From contig JAMJFZ010003163.1 in the NCBI GenBank assembly GCA_026225945.1, positions 18,660,501 to 18,724,500 on the forward strand: a stretch of 64,000 nucleotides of DNA, read 5' to 3'. Positions 1 through 12,098 of this stretch are shown in pieces. Numbering within the stretch: position 1 is the first letter of the stretch; each line of letters begins with the position of its first letter. The notes under the pieces were generated by a model that saw only the letters and a program-made list of their open reading frames with translations, made no database searches and was not told the origin of the DNA. This stretch comes from Cricetomys ansorgei. Its lineage: Eukaryota; Chordata; Mammalia; Rodentia; Nesomyidae. A program made the translations under genes and the position numbers.

Positions 1-33
1 GAAACCCAGAAACATCCACTAATTTTTTTAAAC

Positions 34-56
34 TTTTTTTTTTTTTTTTTTTTTTT
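34..56. repeat. poly-T run
   Basis: A run of 23 T, preceded by a shorter T-run and AAAC. It could be the poly-A tail of a minus-strand retroposon, but no SINE body is recognisable beside it. Confidence 0.7.
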
Positions 57-261
57 GCCACAGGGGTGTGGCAGCCTTACCACCACTGCTAAGACAGCAG
101 TTGAGGCTTAGGTGGGAGATTGTAACTCAACCATGTCTGATTATAAAGATATGACTGCACCCCTCCTTTCCAGAGTGCAAGAGAAAAACTCAGGTGAGAC
201 ATAAGAGCTAGTGTTTCACCAGATAATCCGGAACATGAAGGTTTCAATTGAAAACCACCGT

Positions 262-362
262 CCCGCAGTGCTCAGGGGTAGAGTAACACATGCTCAGCAA
301 GTACCAGGCCTTGTGTTCAATGCCTGGCCCCATAAAGAACAGCAGCAGCCAAAAAGTAAAAC
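262..362 (+). mobile_element. ID-like SINE (tRNA-Ala derived), diverged
   Basis: It shows the ID layout: a tRNA-like ctcaggggtagag, then agcaagtaccaggcc, then gttcaatgcctggccc, and an A-rich tail. It is several substitutions from the consensus, so an old copy. Confidence 0.6.
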
Positions 363-545
363 AACCATTCCACTAAAAGCCAGGAAGTTTTCAAATAGAG
401 TGGAAAATGCAGTCATATATACGTTCATTGAAATGACGGCAATGGTAATCTCAAAAATAAAAGAAAAATATTTTAGCTAACATTTATGAACACCCTTAGA
501 ACAGAAAGTCTCATCAAAAACACAGATACAAAGAAGCACTGAGCA

Positions 546-813
546 GGGCTAGGGTGGCTCAGTGGATTAAGGGCTTGCAGCACAACCTGACTTTGGGTCC
601 CTAGCAGCCGCATAAAAAGGCAGGCATAGTGGCACACGTCTATAACCTCAGTGCTGGATGTGGAAGAGGGGACAGTGGGGTGTCTGGAGCTTACTGGCCA
701 GACAGTCTAGATAACAGTGCGCTCCAGTTTCATTGAAAGGCCCTGTCTCAAAAATAAAGTGGATAGTAACAGAAGAAGACACCCAACAGCAACCTCTGGC
801 CTCTACACACATG

Positions 814-814
<1 letters not shown>
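546..814 (+). mobile_element. B3-type SINE (B2 superfamily)
   Basis: The tRNA-like head (ggctcagtggattaaggg, then gggtccctagcagc) is followed by the B3 body: ggcatagtggcacacgtctataacc, gagcttactggccagacagtctag, ccctgtctcaaaaa and cctctggcctctacacac. It runs straight into a CA microsatellite, as B3 tails often do. Confidence 0.75.

Positions 815-852
<38 letters not shown>
815..852. repeat. (AC)19 microsatellite
   Basis: Nineteen uninterrupted AC units follow the B3 element, with further interrupted CA-rich sequence to about 888. Short His/Thr-rich open frames here are artefacts of the repeat. Confidence 0.95.
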
Positions 853-855
<3 letters not shown>

Positions 856-1384
856 TACACATGCACACACCATATACTCACACACACAAAAATAAGTACA
901 AATAAAAAGAAGCACTTAATGGAAAGTTTAAAATAGAAACAAAACCTTAGGAAAAGTCAATGAGTGGAATTAACAGTAGGAGACAAAAAAGAACAGGAGA
1001 AAGAAGGCATAATAACCACCAAAACAGCCCAGTCTAAACACACAGCAACAAGGGGTAAAAATGAACAGTAGAAATTACTGAAACTACAATATTTGTGCTG
1101 TGCAATCTACCTTCCAGAAAGAGTTAACAAAAGCAGTCTTCAAAAGTCATAAAAATGGACTTGAAGTTTCAATTAAAAAATTCCGTATTTGGTGGAACTT
1201 TCCTATTGAAGAGAGCTGAAAGTGTTAGTCACTTGGCTGTTGTTGCTTGTTCTAGGTTTTTATCTACTGTGAGATTTTTGAGGTAAGATCTCAATATGTT
1301 GCCCTGTCTGGCCTGGATTGATAATGTAGAAAGACTGAGACAGACTACCTGGCAGAAGCACTTAGAGGAAGGATGTCTTGTGAA

Positions 1385-1635
1385 AGGGTGTAGCCCACTG
1401 TGGTGAGAAGGCAAGTGGAGTTCATGGCAGCAGAAAATGAGATGATGGTCAGAAGTGCAGACAGTTCAGGCTGGAACCAGGGCTGGGCTAAGACCCAAAG
1501 GATCAATTTCCCAGCAACCCACGCCTCCAGCAAGTTCTACTTCCTAGGAATTCCAAAAACAGCGCCACCAACTGGAGATCAAGTGTTCAAACACATGAGC
1601 CTGTGTAGGACATTGCACATTCAAACCACAACATG
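1385..1635 (+). mobile_element. rodent interspersed repeat fragment, probably Lx/L1 3' region
   Basis: Phrases such as caccaactggagatcaagtg, ttcaaacacatgagcctgtg and ggacattgcacattcaaacc match a common rodent repeat that I associate with Lx-type L1 3' ends. The family name is uncertain. Confidence 0.4.
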
Positions 1636-1639
1636 GGCT

Positions 1640-2189
1640 GAATCACTAAAGAATAACCCAAAGAAATCCATACCAAGATCCATTTAGCTAGAGGAACAAC
1701 AGCACCTCACCTACAGCAGCTATGAAACAGCTCAGAGGATGGCAGATTTCTCAGTAGAAAGAGCAGAGGTGAGGAGGAAGTGGCACACTTCCCAAGTACT
1801 GGGGAAAAAAAAGGGAACTGTCAACCTAAAACCCTCCATTTAGTAAGAGTCTCCTTCAATAACAAAGGGAGAATCAAGACAGTCTCAGAGAGGAAACTAA
1901 GAAAATGTGTCAGCGAAGGCCTGTGTTCACTGAAGGAACTCTCTAGGCAGAGAGGAAATGACCAAGGATGGGACATTCACAAGGGAGGAGGAACAGCACG
2001 GAGTTTACGTGATTTCCCTTCTCTTCTTGAGTTTTCTAAATTAGACTTGATACAAAACAAAAAAATCAACATTGTTAGTAATTCTAAAAATACAGAGAAT
2101 AAATAATGAAGACGATTATAATAAAACAGGGCAAGGTAGTGTTTTCTACACTTCAGATGAACTGGTAAAATAACACAAACCATATCTGC

Positions 2190-2271
<82 letters not shown>

Positions 2272-3668
2272 CACACATATATATGTGTGTGTGTGTGTAT
2301 ATATGTACATGTACATAAATCACATAGTACACACATAAAACACATGCACACACACATGCACACACACATATAATAAATAAATAAATAAGCCATACTGAAT
2401 TGAATGAAATAAAATTACAGTATGTTAAGAATCTGAGGGGCTAGGTCAATGCCAAGAGGGAAATGGATGATAGTAAGTGCTCAGGAATGATAAAAAGTCT
2501 CAAGTCAACAAACTTCCATCTCAAAACCCAGGGAAACAATAAGCTATACGCAAACAGAAGAGAGGAAATAGCACAGATAAGATCAGAAGTCAGGCAATAG
2601 AAAACACAAAATTGAAAATCAATTAACAAACAGTTGGTTCTTTGAAAAGGTCAATAAAATTGACAAATCCCTAACAAGACTGAAAAATAAAGGGGTCAAG
2701 TTTACAAAAAATACCAGTGTCAGGCAGGAAAACAAGGCCATCATTACAGACATCAGAAAGATGTCTATGAGCAATGCCACATACAGAAATTTTAAAAAAT
2801 AAATGAAACTAACTTCTTGAAAAACAAACTACTGAAACGCATGTAATAGGAACTGATTTGAACAGTCTTATACTAGTGAGGAAGTTAAATTATTCATAAT
2901 TTAAAACTTTCCAAAAGGAAGTCTTCAAGACCCATTGGATAATTCTAAAGATGGTGGAAGAAGAAACAACACCAATTTCGTACAATTTCTTTTAGGAAAT
3001 GGAAGAATAAATAGCACTTCCCTCACAATGCGCCTCACAAAGCTTCTACCGCAACACAAACCACAGGCCAGTATCCCTCACAAACACAGACATAAAAAAC
3101 CAACAAATCCAAGCACATGTAAAAAGTATTCATCACCAAACAGAGGGCATGGCAAGGAATCAAGGATGATTCGATACTGGAAAATCCAATCATTACAAAC
3201 CATCGTGTTAGTAAGTGAAGATCACATGATCATAACATCAGATATAGTTCTAAAAATGACGACATGTAACAGTCACCCAAAGCAAAAACTCCTAGAAAAT
3301 TATGAATATAGAAGGAAGAATGGTTCCTCTGTTGGCAGAAGACCTGCAGGAGACACGTGGCAAGCGTTTAGCTTACTGGTGAATGAATTTAAAACGGAAT
3401 GCACTCTCCCTTAAGACCAGACACAAGGGTATCTACTATTACAGCACGTATTCAACATCATCTTGCAAGTGTAAGCTGAAGAAATAATACAAGAAAAGGA
3501 AGTAAAAAAACATGTAGACAGAAATCTATAAAACTCTCCCTATATACAGATGACATGATTGACTATGTAGAAAAATCCCACAAACTCTAAAAAATGAAAT
3601 AAAAATCAGATAGCTATGTGAATTGAGTAAAGTCTAAGGACACGAAACTGAGCACTCAAAGACCAATT
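1640..3668 (+). mobile_element. ancient L1 (L1M-type) fragment, broken
   Basis: The segment resembles mammalian L1M sequence in order. 1780-2000 resembles the region before ORF2 (ccttcaataacaaagggaga, agaggaaactaagaaaatgt). 2010-2190 carries inter-ORF-like text (ttcttgagttttctaaatta, cacttcagatgaactggtaaa). 2480-3668 is decayed ORF2: ggttctttgaaaaggtcaat near 2635, and a relic of the reverse-transcriptase YADDM core (tatacagatgacatgattga) near 3545. Stops and frameshifts are everywhere, so it cannot be active. A TA/CA microsatellite interrupts it at 2195-2365. Confidence 0.65.
2195..2365. repeat. compound (TA)n/(CA)n/(TG)n microsatellite with inverted-repeat structure
   Basis: A long (AT)n is followed by (AC)n at 2235-2254, (AT)n, acacac, atatat, (TG)7 at 2284-2298 and CA-rich sequence up to 2365. 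The CA and TG arms are complementary, so the tract can fold back on itself. An AAAT tetranucleotide run follows at 2371-2387. Confidence 0.9.
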
Positions 3669-5559
3669 GCTGCCGCAGGCGGGTGTGAGATCTACTGTAC
3701 ACTGGCTACACTGTATGCTCTCATGGAAACAGATGCCTACCCTCCTTTCTAGAAGGCTTACCCCACTGTTGGAGGTGATTACTCCAGAAAAGGAAGATTA
3801 TGCCACCCACAATGACTTTAGGGGTCAGAGGGTCTTCTTTGCTCCTAGGGCAGAAGCGTATTCCCCTCTGCTGGAGCAGTGAGCGCCACCTGCACCAGAG
3901 ACCACCTGAGAAGAAGAAGGGCAGCAAAGGAAAGCAGACCAGAGAGAGGTGAGGTGGGGTTGCTGCTGTCACAGGAACCAATAGTAAATTCTCTCGACTT
4001 ATTGCCTAGAGTTCTATCTGAAGTATTCCATACTAAAGCGGGGATGCAGAGGAAGAGCTGAAGCACCCCGAGGTGAGCCCCAGCCTCCACCAGCATAGGC
4101 TCAGCTCTCACCACCATGACCATGACAGTCTCCACATCCAATGAGGCTCCAGTCCTTGGGACTACTCATACCTTTGCATACTGAGAAATCCTTTGATTTT
4201 AGAAATGTAGATTTTAGTAACAATTTACAGGATAGACTCAAAGCACTAACGTCCTAAAGGATCCTGCTTAGAAAAGTTCCTACTAGTGCTCTGGGTTCTC
4301 ATTATGCCCCAGGCTCACAAAGTCATGGCATTCATCTTTAGGGGTGTCCCCAGTTCTGTGTCCAAAGGTAGATGAGCTGGGAACCCCCAAAGGCACAATA
4401 CTATGAGGCCAGTGAGCCAGGGCAACCCCAACTGCTGCAGGGACCTGCCATATGCTCCCCACTAGACCTCAGAGGCCCACAAGGAAGGGAGACACAGCCA
4501 GTGTCCAGGACTAATATGAGGCTCTGATGTCTACTGGGTGCTCAGAACACAGGAGACCATGCTCTGGAGCTACCACTGGCCACAGGGCCCTTGATATCTC
4601 TCTCTTATCACCCTAGGTAAGGACCAGCTGGAAGCAGATTCAAGGGAACCAACCCAAGCTGTGTGAGGACCACAAACGGCATTCACTCAGTTCAACACCA
4701 TAGGCCAGCAAGCCCATGGGGATGTGAGAGAAAGAAAGGATGGACACACTGAATGAGCTGGTCCATGCAAGATGGTTCTGTGCCTGTTCTCCACCATCCA
4801 GCACCAGCTTTGTGGCTGCTGCCTCCTGGGATACATTCTACCACTCCCCATGACCGCTGGTACTCTTTCCTTGGGCCGGTAATATCCTTTAGTGCCTCCT
4901 GAAAATGGCTAACACTTGCTGGGATATTTAGATCCCTCAGCTCCTGCTTCTCATCCACTTGTCCTAGCTTGGGACCTGGAGAATACAGTGGACACTGCTT
5001 GGGCCTCCATTCCTTCCCTCCGCCTCTTCCAACCCTATTCAGACCCACAACACAATGACACTCATTGCCAAGACCAGGAGACCTCTAGGGTTTTCCTCAC
5101 TGAACCAACACTGTTCGCAGGAAGCCCTCCTGTCTGCCTGAACAGCATGTGCTCCTCGCACTCACACTTCCTGAAGATACTTCTGCCGTCTCACCTGCTG
5201 TCCAGATCCACTTCTTGTGTCTGGGTTTCCTGTAAACTCCCTGCCCAGGGATCCATGGTCAGCTGGATGCCAGCACTCAGACCCGACATCTCAGGCAAGC
5301 CAGCTCATTCATGCACTCACGCACCCTAAGTGTGAGGAGTTTTCGAGAACAGGGGTCTAGAGATCTGGCTCCTAGAACCTGTGGCCTGAGTTCAGATCTC
5401 CACCCTGGAATTCCTCTCACTGCTCAATTTCCATATGGAGGAGAGAGGAACAGAGCTTCTGACACCAGACATAACTGGTCACTGTCAACTACTTGGCAGC
5501 CCTAATGTCCTGATCTAGAATAACACCCTCCTCTATCTGTCATTCAGGAACAGGTCACT

Positions 5560-5830
5560 CAAGACCTCTAATCACTCCTGACTTCTCCCCTATGCCCAGA
5601 CTCGGCACCCCCACTTTCTCCCCCCGCCCCACTGTTCTCCATGCAGCTGTGCTCAATGTCTGCCGACGCCCCAGGCAACCTCAGCTTCTCTTTCCTGTGG
5701 CTTTGACTGTTTCTTCCACCTGACACCCCTCCCACATTTCTTCCTACCTTTGGAAACCCTGGTTAGATACTGCCAACTCCAGGAAGCCTTCCTGGCATAC
5801 TCACATGCCTAACACATCTGAGCACCTCTG
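5560..5830 (+). mobile_element. L2 LINE relic
   Basis: Pyrimidine-rich text ending in gccaactccaggaagccttcc resembles the L2 3' region (ccaggaagccttccctg). Highly diverged and low certainty. Confidence 0.35.
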
Positions 5831-6519
5831 TCTGAGACGGGTGACATTATGGTCAACTTAAAGTTACCACGTGCCCAGTTGGACAAGCAGGTCCTCAGAC
5901 CCTGCACAGAGGATTTTAACCAGGTTTGCTGAACATGTTATTACAGGGTTATTATTATGGTAAACCCCTTTCCTCCTCTTGAAAACCACACACACACCAG
6001 AGAAGTGAGAGTCTCACCATTTAAAAGAGTCAGAGTGCTTGGCCAACAGCTTTCTGGAACATACCGACAGGGTTCAGTCGAGGAAACTGAGTCCTGCCTC
6101 ATCTATCCCTACCTGAACTGTAAGCCTACTGGCTGTCTGTTCAGCCTGGTTGCTCTGACAGAATAATTCCAAAAGCCAAAACTGATCTGCAGGGAAGGAG
6201 ATGTTTCATCACATATTGAGGTGAACAGAGGCTCAGGTCTGGTGTTACCAGAATCAAAGGCGCCATTGTGGAGCCTGGCAGGAAGCCCTTTCCTTTTCCT
6301 TTCCATGGTAACCTCTTCGGTTTGATTTGAGAGTTTTGCGTCTCCCTCGTGTGAGGGAAATCTCACTTATTTCTACTCTAGACTATCCCCTCGGACCAGC
6401 CAGGACTTTCCTCCAAAATGCTGTGAGCTGGGCCACAGGGGGTCCCAGACTTCCAGAGGGCAGCAAGAAGGGTGGGCTGGGGCTTTCAGGCATTTAGATT
6501 CATCATCAGGAACGTGCGC

Positions 6520-6520
<1 letters not shown>

Positions 6521-6552
<32 letters not shown>

Positions 6553-6553
6553 G

Positions 6554-6590
<37 letters not shown>
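6521..6590. repeat. (CT)n-(CA)n compound microsatellite
   Basis: A CT tract (6521-6552) joins (CA)18 (6555-6590) through gata. Confidence 0.95.
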
Positions 6591-6591
<1 letters not shown>

Positions 6592-7779
6592 CCTCCTACA
6601 GAAGGCTAGCCTACTCTGTATGGCTGGAAGGCGAACACTGGGATGTGCATAAGTCCTGAGCAGAAGGTTGCATTTCTTGCCCAGACCCTGACAGGTACCC
6701 AGGGACAGGGGCCAGCAGGACATGACTAATGCCCCATGGGAAAAGCCTGGCTCTGCCTAGCTACCTGCCAGAGAGCCCATAATCACTGTCCAAGGACACT
6801 GAGGGCAAATAATCCTGAGACGACTCCTCAAGGACTGTCTCTCCCCAACATGACTTCCTTGCGACTACCCCAGGGGTCCATGAAGCCCTGAGTAAGGGCG
6901 TCCAGGGGCCCAAGGGCCTAGTATCCCCCTTAGGTCACAGCAGATTTCTTATCTTGAGCACAAGTTCTCAGAACCTTCATCCAGCCTTTATCAAGTGTCC
7001 CCATCCCAAAGAATCAAAAGAACAGATGCCTACTAGCAGTCAAGAGGCCAGGCTGCGGGGGCAATTGGCTTCTCAAAGACTCTTGTATGCCCACTGCAGA
7101 GGCTCAGCCCTGTGGAGACATGGGATTTCATAGGTGACACTGTACTGAAAGGCTTCCAAAAATCCTCATCGCCAGCAGACCCAAAGCCCTCTTGCCCCAA
7201 GCAGCATGGCGGGGTAAAAACTACTTCACGGAGGGTCATCCTGAGCCATCCCAACGCCCGTCATCTCCAGGCAGCAGAGCCACTCAGAGCTTCCACCCCC
7301 CCCATCTCTCTGCTACCAAAAGGCTAGTTTACCGGCCCCAGGGGGGGTCTCCAGCAGCCTGGGCCCCAGAGGGGACCTGCCTCAGACCTCCAAGTGCCCC
7401 GACTTTATGAGAAGGCTGCCAAGCTGAACAGTGCCACTTCCACCCCATGTCCCCTCGGTGCCACTGAGGGGAACTGTTACTCGGGCCAGCTCCGGGGCAG
7501 CCACTCTGGACTCAGGTCATTTAGCAAGTGTCCCTGAGGACTCTGGGCCCGGCAGATTTACTAGGACTGCAAAACCGATTCTACCTCGGGTTTCCTCTGC
7601 TGCCTCTTCCATGCACACAGCGCCAGCCAGATGCCATTCTGCCCGCATGTGCTGGCCTCCAGACCCCTGGATGACAGCACGTAGGATTTTATGTTCTTCC
7701 CGTCTTGTCTTCCATCCCTAAACACTGCACTCTAATGAACCCTCCTGAAATTCCCAGCTCAGTCCAAACCACACAATCT

Positions 7780-8380
7780 ACTCCAAAAACCTCCAATGGC
7801 TCCCTAGTGGTTTAGCTCAAGCCTATATACCCAGACCTTATGGGGACGAGGCGGGGGACACAGATGAGGATGCGGCCCTATGGCCTACCCCAGTGAGGAT
7901 GCAGAGCCTGGAGCATCACTTACCCAGGTGTCTTGCCCTGGGGATCAATGCCATTTGCCCCCACTATGCGGAGTTAGAAACCAAGTGCCACCTCTTCTAA
8001 ATATCTCAAGAAAATCCAAACAAAACATCAGTCAAAAGGACACCAGTGATGGACCCCAGCCTAGAGGGGAAGTTGAAACCTAATCCCCTTCACTTGGTAT
8101 CTGAGGCCCTCTATGATGGTGCCGATAAACTACCCCCCAATCTTCCCTGCCATGGTGCTATGCCCATGTGCTGCCCCATCAGGTCGAGCTCCACAGCTCT
8201 TGCACTCTGCTCCTGTCCCTGAGTTCTGCCGGCCCCATACTCCTCCTCTGTAGGGCCGATCCACACCTCCATAGCCAAACTCAGCCTTTTCCTATACCGA
8301 GCTTACCTCTGTAAAAGCAGCCCTACCATAAAGAAAGCTCCTACTCATCTTTCAAGATCCAGGTCCCTTTGATCTACAGG
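7780..8380 (+). mobile_element. L2 LINE relic, interrupted
   Basis: Two blocks resemble L2: ctccaatggctccctagtgg near 7790, and 8095-8370 with gaggccctctatgatggtgc and ctactcatctttcaagatcc. The intervening part is not recognisable. Confidence 0.45.
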
Positions 8381-8509
8381 TCCTTGAACTGGGGGCATCA
8401 ACATCACTCCAGAACTAATATGGATGTCTACCCGCCTCCTCTATAGACAAGGATCCATGGCCTCTCCTGCCATAGGCCAGGCAGGGGCTATAAGCACAAT
8501 GGAGAGGGC

Positions 8510-8655
8510 CTGGCTGTTGTCTGACTGCCTCTACTGTATATCAGCTGTGAGATCTCATCATTTAGCCTCTGCAAGGCCAGACCCTTCTGTTTATAAGGTA
8601 GGGACAAGCACCACAGTGAGGAACCTCGTGTGTCGCAGGGCCAGGTAAGCAGTAG
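8510..8655 (+). mobile_element. MIR SINE relic
   Basis: Diverged MIR core: agctgtgagatctcatcatt, tagcctctgcaaggcc, tataaggtagggacaa. Confidence 0.4.
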
Positions 8656-9834
8656 TGGTTAGCACCCTTCTCAGAGTCCCTCACTGCACGGCTGTGTCCT
8701 ACATGATCTTTCAGGATGTTGTAAGGCTTGAGAGCAAGGCTGTGGCCATTTCACCCTCAGTGACCCTTAGAGGCCACCATGGCTCTCATCATCCTGCTCC
8801 ACTGAAGTTCTCTGATGGGTTAGGGTGATGATGTAAAAAAGAGCAGCTACTGGAAGGGCAGGTGAGGGTGAGAGGTACTATCTGAACCACCTGGCTCACA
8901 GGCATCAGTGTCATGCCCCTGCATAGGGGATAAGTATCTAGCCCCATGACCTGGCGCTAAGAGCTGCTGGAGCCCAACAGCTCCCATATGTCCTGGTAGC
9001 AGGCCAGGTCACAGTGATGTAAGCAGGTGTAGGCGAGTAGCCCTGTCCAGCCACAAGATAGATACTTCCCATGGAAATTCAACTTCACACGAAGCTGAAG
9101 ACCTATCATCCCCTTCTTTTGAGGTCCTGTGCTCCGGTGTTGAATGGCCCTCTTGACTTGTACCTGAAGACAAATGCTTTCTAGGCCATGCACGAAGGAG
9201 AGGTGGAAGAGGAAGGGGAGGGGGGGAGCTCCTTTGTAATCACCACGGTCCAATTAGTCAGCTCTCGCCCTCCATGCTTACAAACAAGAGCCGCGTCGCC
9301 ACCTGCTACAGAAGCAAACATTTTCAGACATCTTCATCTGCACCTCCCTGGCTCTCCCGAGAAAGGGTCTCACAGTCAGCCACTGACAGGGCAGCTTCTC
9401 TTCCTGTGCTTTGCAGGAGCTCTCAGGCAGAAGACATTAAAAAGTCACCAATCTCCCTGTCAGGCCAAGCCCCCTGGCCCACCTGCCTGGCCCGGTTCTT
9501 CCTATCCATTCATTGCCAGTGGGCCCACCAAACACATGGTCAGGCTCTCTGCATTCAGAGGACAAACTCTCCACCACCGTCGGCAGAGGCTGATCAGGTG
9601 AGAGGTGAGTGAGGACACTCAGCACCCCAACCCACTAAGCAGGGTGTACTACAGCTGGGTGGAGAACAGGGAAGTGGTGCTCATTTTGTACCATCTTCAT
9701 TAAAGGGGGCCTTTGCAACCGCTCCCTTCCTGTAGCATGCGGATGACATGACAGATGTACAGTAGCAGAAGGCCTCACACCACTGGCTAGAGCAACACGC
9801 ATCCATCCGCTCCGCGAACTGACATGTCACTGTC

Positions 9835-10045
9835 TACTGAAGGTGAACATCACATAGCCTGTGACCCAGTAATTCCATGTCTGTCCCTGTATTCTCCTTA
9901 TGTATGTATGACACATTATATTATTTGCAGTATGTAGTGTCTATATAGTCCCACATCCCCATGAAGGTCACATGGATACGCTCACCAACAGACATGGATA
10001 GCACCCCAATCACTGTAGTGTATTCTGTGAAACCACAGAACGGGC
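9835..10045 (+). mobile_element. L1M 3'-end relic
   Basis: tgacccagtaattccatgtc and caccaacagacatggatagc match the well-known text near the 3' end of old mammalian L1s. Confidence 0.5.
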
Positions 10046-10809
10046 CAGGAGGGAGCAGCGACACAAAGACATGGGCCCAGGCTAGAATAGTCCACCTGAA
10101 GAGAAAGAATGGGAAGGATGAGCCTGAGACAGAGGCTGGCATGGGGAAATAGGAAGGTTCCAGACACCTTGAGTAGAAATGGTGGGGCTCTATTCACATA
10201 GGAAACAAATCAGATACACCCAACTGTGTTTTGGGGATAGGACGGGGACAGCCTTTTGCTGGTAGCAGGGGACCTATGGAGTCAAAAGAGTTAGTTGATT
10301 TGGGGTGCTGGGAACAGCTGGCTTTCTTGATCCGGGCACTAGCTCTAGAGCTGTGCTCAGATTCAAAGACACATGTGTGAGGTTTCTGAAAGTGTGCAAT
10401 AAGGGTTTTGTTAAGACCCAAATGAAAAGATCCTAGAAGAAGGAAAAGCACGGAGGGGGCGGGGTCAGACTGCTCTGATTGACAAGAACCTCTCTGCTGA
10501 GACCACAGGATTTGGGAGGTGATCAAAAGTCTAAGAGAAACTCCCGGGTAGAGGTGTTCCAGGATCTTTCTGAGGCTGGCGCTGTCAAACACAGCCATCC
10601 CATCACACCAGACTGGCCCCTACATCCCAACCGCCATGTCCACCTGCACAGCGGCACAGCAGCCATGCCTTCACCTCCGAGCCAGGCATCCCCAGCTGCT
10701 CAAGGTCAGGAGGAAGTCACAGCATCCCTGGGAGTGTTGGGAAGTCTGCAAACTCCCCTTCTAAAAAGCTCAAATGCACTTGAAGAGGAAGAGGAAGAGA
10801 ACGGGCCCA

Positions 10810-11065
10810 ACTCTGTGAGCGTTCTCTTTTAACATGTGCCCAAGGATCTCATCACGTGGACTGAGGAAACGTGAGCAGAGAAATCTATTCACTGCCATGA
10901 CACACGGAATTGAAGCGTAATTGCTCCTGAGTGCTCGGCAACCGGAAAGCACTCATCGCAGAAACGGAGGGAAATTTATGCTGGGTAATGGAAGCAGCTG
11001 TCAAAAGTTCGATTGCGGTATGAGTGGCGGATTTGACAAGAAGGCTTGGGCAGGGCGGGCACTCC
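10810..11065. promoter_or_regulatory. candidate conserved intronic element next to the 85-bp exon
   Basis: A repeat-free block with scattered CpGs and AT-rich motifs (gaagcgtaattgctcc, ctgtcaaaagttcgattgcg). The texture differs from the surrounding decayed repeats. Inference only. Confidence 0.35.
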
Positions 11066-11177
11066 CACCCTGCCATCTTGACTCCCACTGAAATGTCACA
11101 GAATCAAAGACCACCATCCTGAAAGTTAGGGATGGTGAGGAACCGTCCATTTCCAGCCCGAGTGAGCGGCCCCTTAC

Positions 11178-11262
11178 CGATCATGTGGTTGGCCACGTGG
11201 ATCTGGATCTCTCGCTCGTTCTCGAAGGTCATCTGGCACTTGATACACTGGTACGTCTTTTT
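11178..11262 (-). CDS. Zfp423: Zfp423/ZNF423 downstream coding exon, one C2H2 finger (28 codons + 1 nt)
   Basis: This short internal exon continues the giant exon directly. Its first codons read KKTYQCIKC, which follow the SPVPR end of the previous exon in ZNF423 orthologues. It holds one complete C2H2 finger (C-x2-C, then H-x3-H within IHVANH). The acceptor is tcccaaacag just above 11262 and the donor is ATCG|gtaagg below 11178. The exon starts in phase 0 and ends in phase 1, so the last G joins the next exon to make a Glu codon (expected EEGINHE). That next exon, with the last three fingers used for EBF binding in the family and the stop codon, was not found between 1 and 11177. At 85 bp the exon is below usual ORF length cut-offs and is recognised by homology and splice sites. 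Reading through the donor would add a short unrelated tail. Confidence 0.95.
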
Positions 11263-11520
11263 CTGTTTGGGAATGAGAGAAGAAGGAATCAGGGAGGCAG
11301 AGACAGCCAGCCAGGACCACAACAGCCTGGCTCAATATGTCCCAGAGTGGCTTGGCCTCTCCCAGCCCAGTCCACTCTCTCCCAACCTCCCTCTGACTCT
11401 AGCCTCACCAGGGCACAGGCCACCTTCCAAGTGGTTGCTCCTCTGCTAGAGTTGAGATAACTTCGCTCTGTGCCAAGGTAAGGTGGTTGCCCTGCTTAGA
11501 AAGGCAAATTCATGTATCTA

Positions 11521-11670
11521 GCTACCCACCTGCAAGAACCCGTGTACCCAGCCACCCACCTGCAAGAACCCATGTAACCAGCCACCCACCTGCAAGTACC
11601 CACGTACCCAGCCACCCACCTGCAAGTACTCATGCATCCAGCTACCCATCTATAAGCACCCCCACTGTTC
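11521..11670. repeat. 30-bp minisatellite, five tandem units
   Basis: Exactly 30-bp units of the form gccacccacctgcaagaacc + catgtaacca begin at 11521, 11551, 11581, 11611 and 11641; the last is diverged. Because 30 is a multiple of three, both strands give repetitive peptide frames. It lies 259 bp upstream of the 85-bp exon in transcript sense. Confidence 0.95.
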
Positions 11671-12054
11671 CAGTTTGGGCATAGTGCACCCCATACAATC
11701 TCTTGCATGGTGGGTATGGTTTGCCAACTGATGAGATTCAAGAAAGAGCTTGGATCTTGAGAGCGCTGGCCTGTTTGATGGAGTAATTCCGGATGGATTC
11801 ATATATGACACCATTATGTAGTAAAAAGTAGGGTCTTGCGTGAGGAAGTAGGAACCAGTCCTGAAACAAAGTATCTTGTCCCCTGCCCCTTCTTCGTACA
11901 TCCTGCCCACCGTGGGGAGAACAGCCTCTGGCACACACTCCTGTCACCATCCCACAGGACCCAGAAATATAGAGCCAAGAAACCCTAGAATGAAAGCTCT
12001 GAGATTGTGAGCTGAAATATGGCTTTTCTCTCCTTAGCTTGCTTTTCTCAGGCA

Positions 12055-12055
<1 letters not shown>

Positions 12056-12096
<41 letters not shown>
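12056..12096. repeat. (CA)20 microsatellite
   Basis: Uninterrupted CA repeat. Flanking sequence to about 12255 is rich in CCAT/CCAC, a decayed simple repeat. Confidence 0.95.

Positions 12097-12098
<2 letters not shown>

Larger units (their letters stand above)
1..11177 (-). other. Zfp423 intron (partial) downstream of the 85-bp exon
   Basis: This whole stretch is intronic on the minus strand. The next coding exon (final three fingers and stop) was sought and not found, so the intron runs past the left edge. It holds a T-run at 34-56, ID and B3 SINEs, an old L1, L2 and MIR relics and a CT/CA microsatellite, listed separately. I see no gene or recognisable element in 3670-5560, 5830-6520, 6600-7770 or 8650-9830, apart from a possible conserved patch near 9230-9350. 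Open frames here are short and lack domain matches. Confidence 0.85.

Noticed and set aside
2935..3414. 159-codon plus-strand frame
   Set aside because: It lies in decayed L1 ORF2 sequence in a shifted frame, not a gene.
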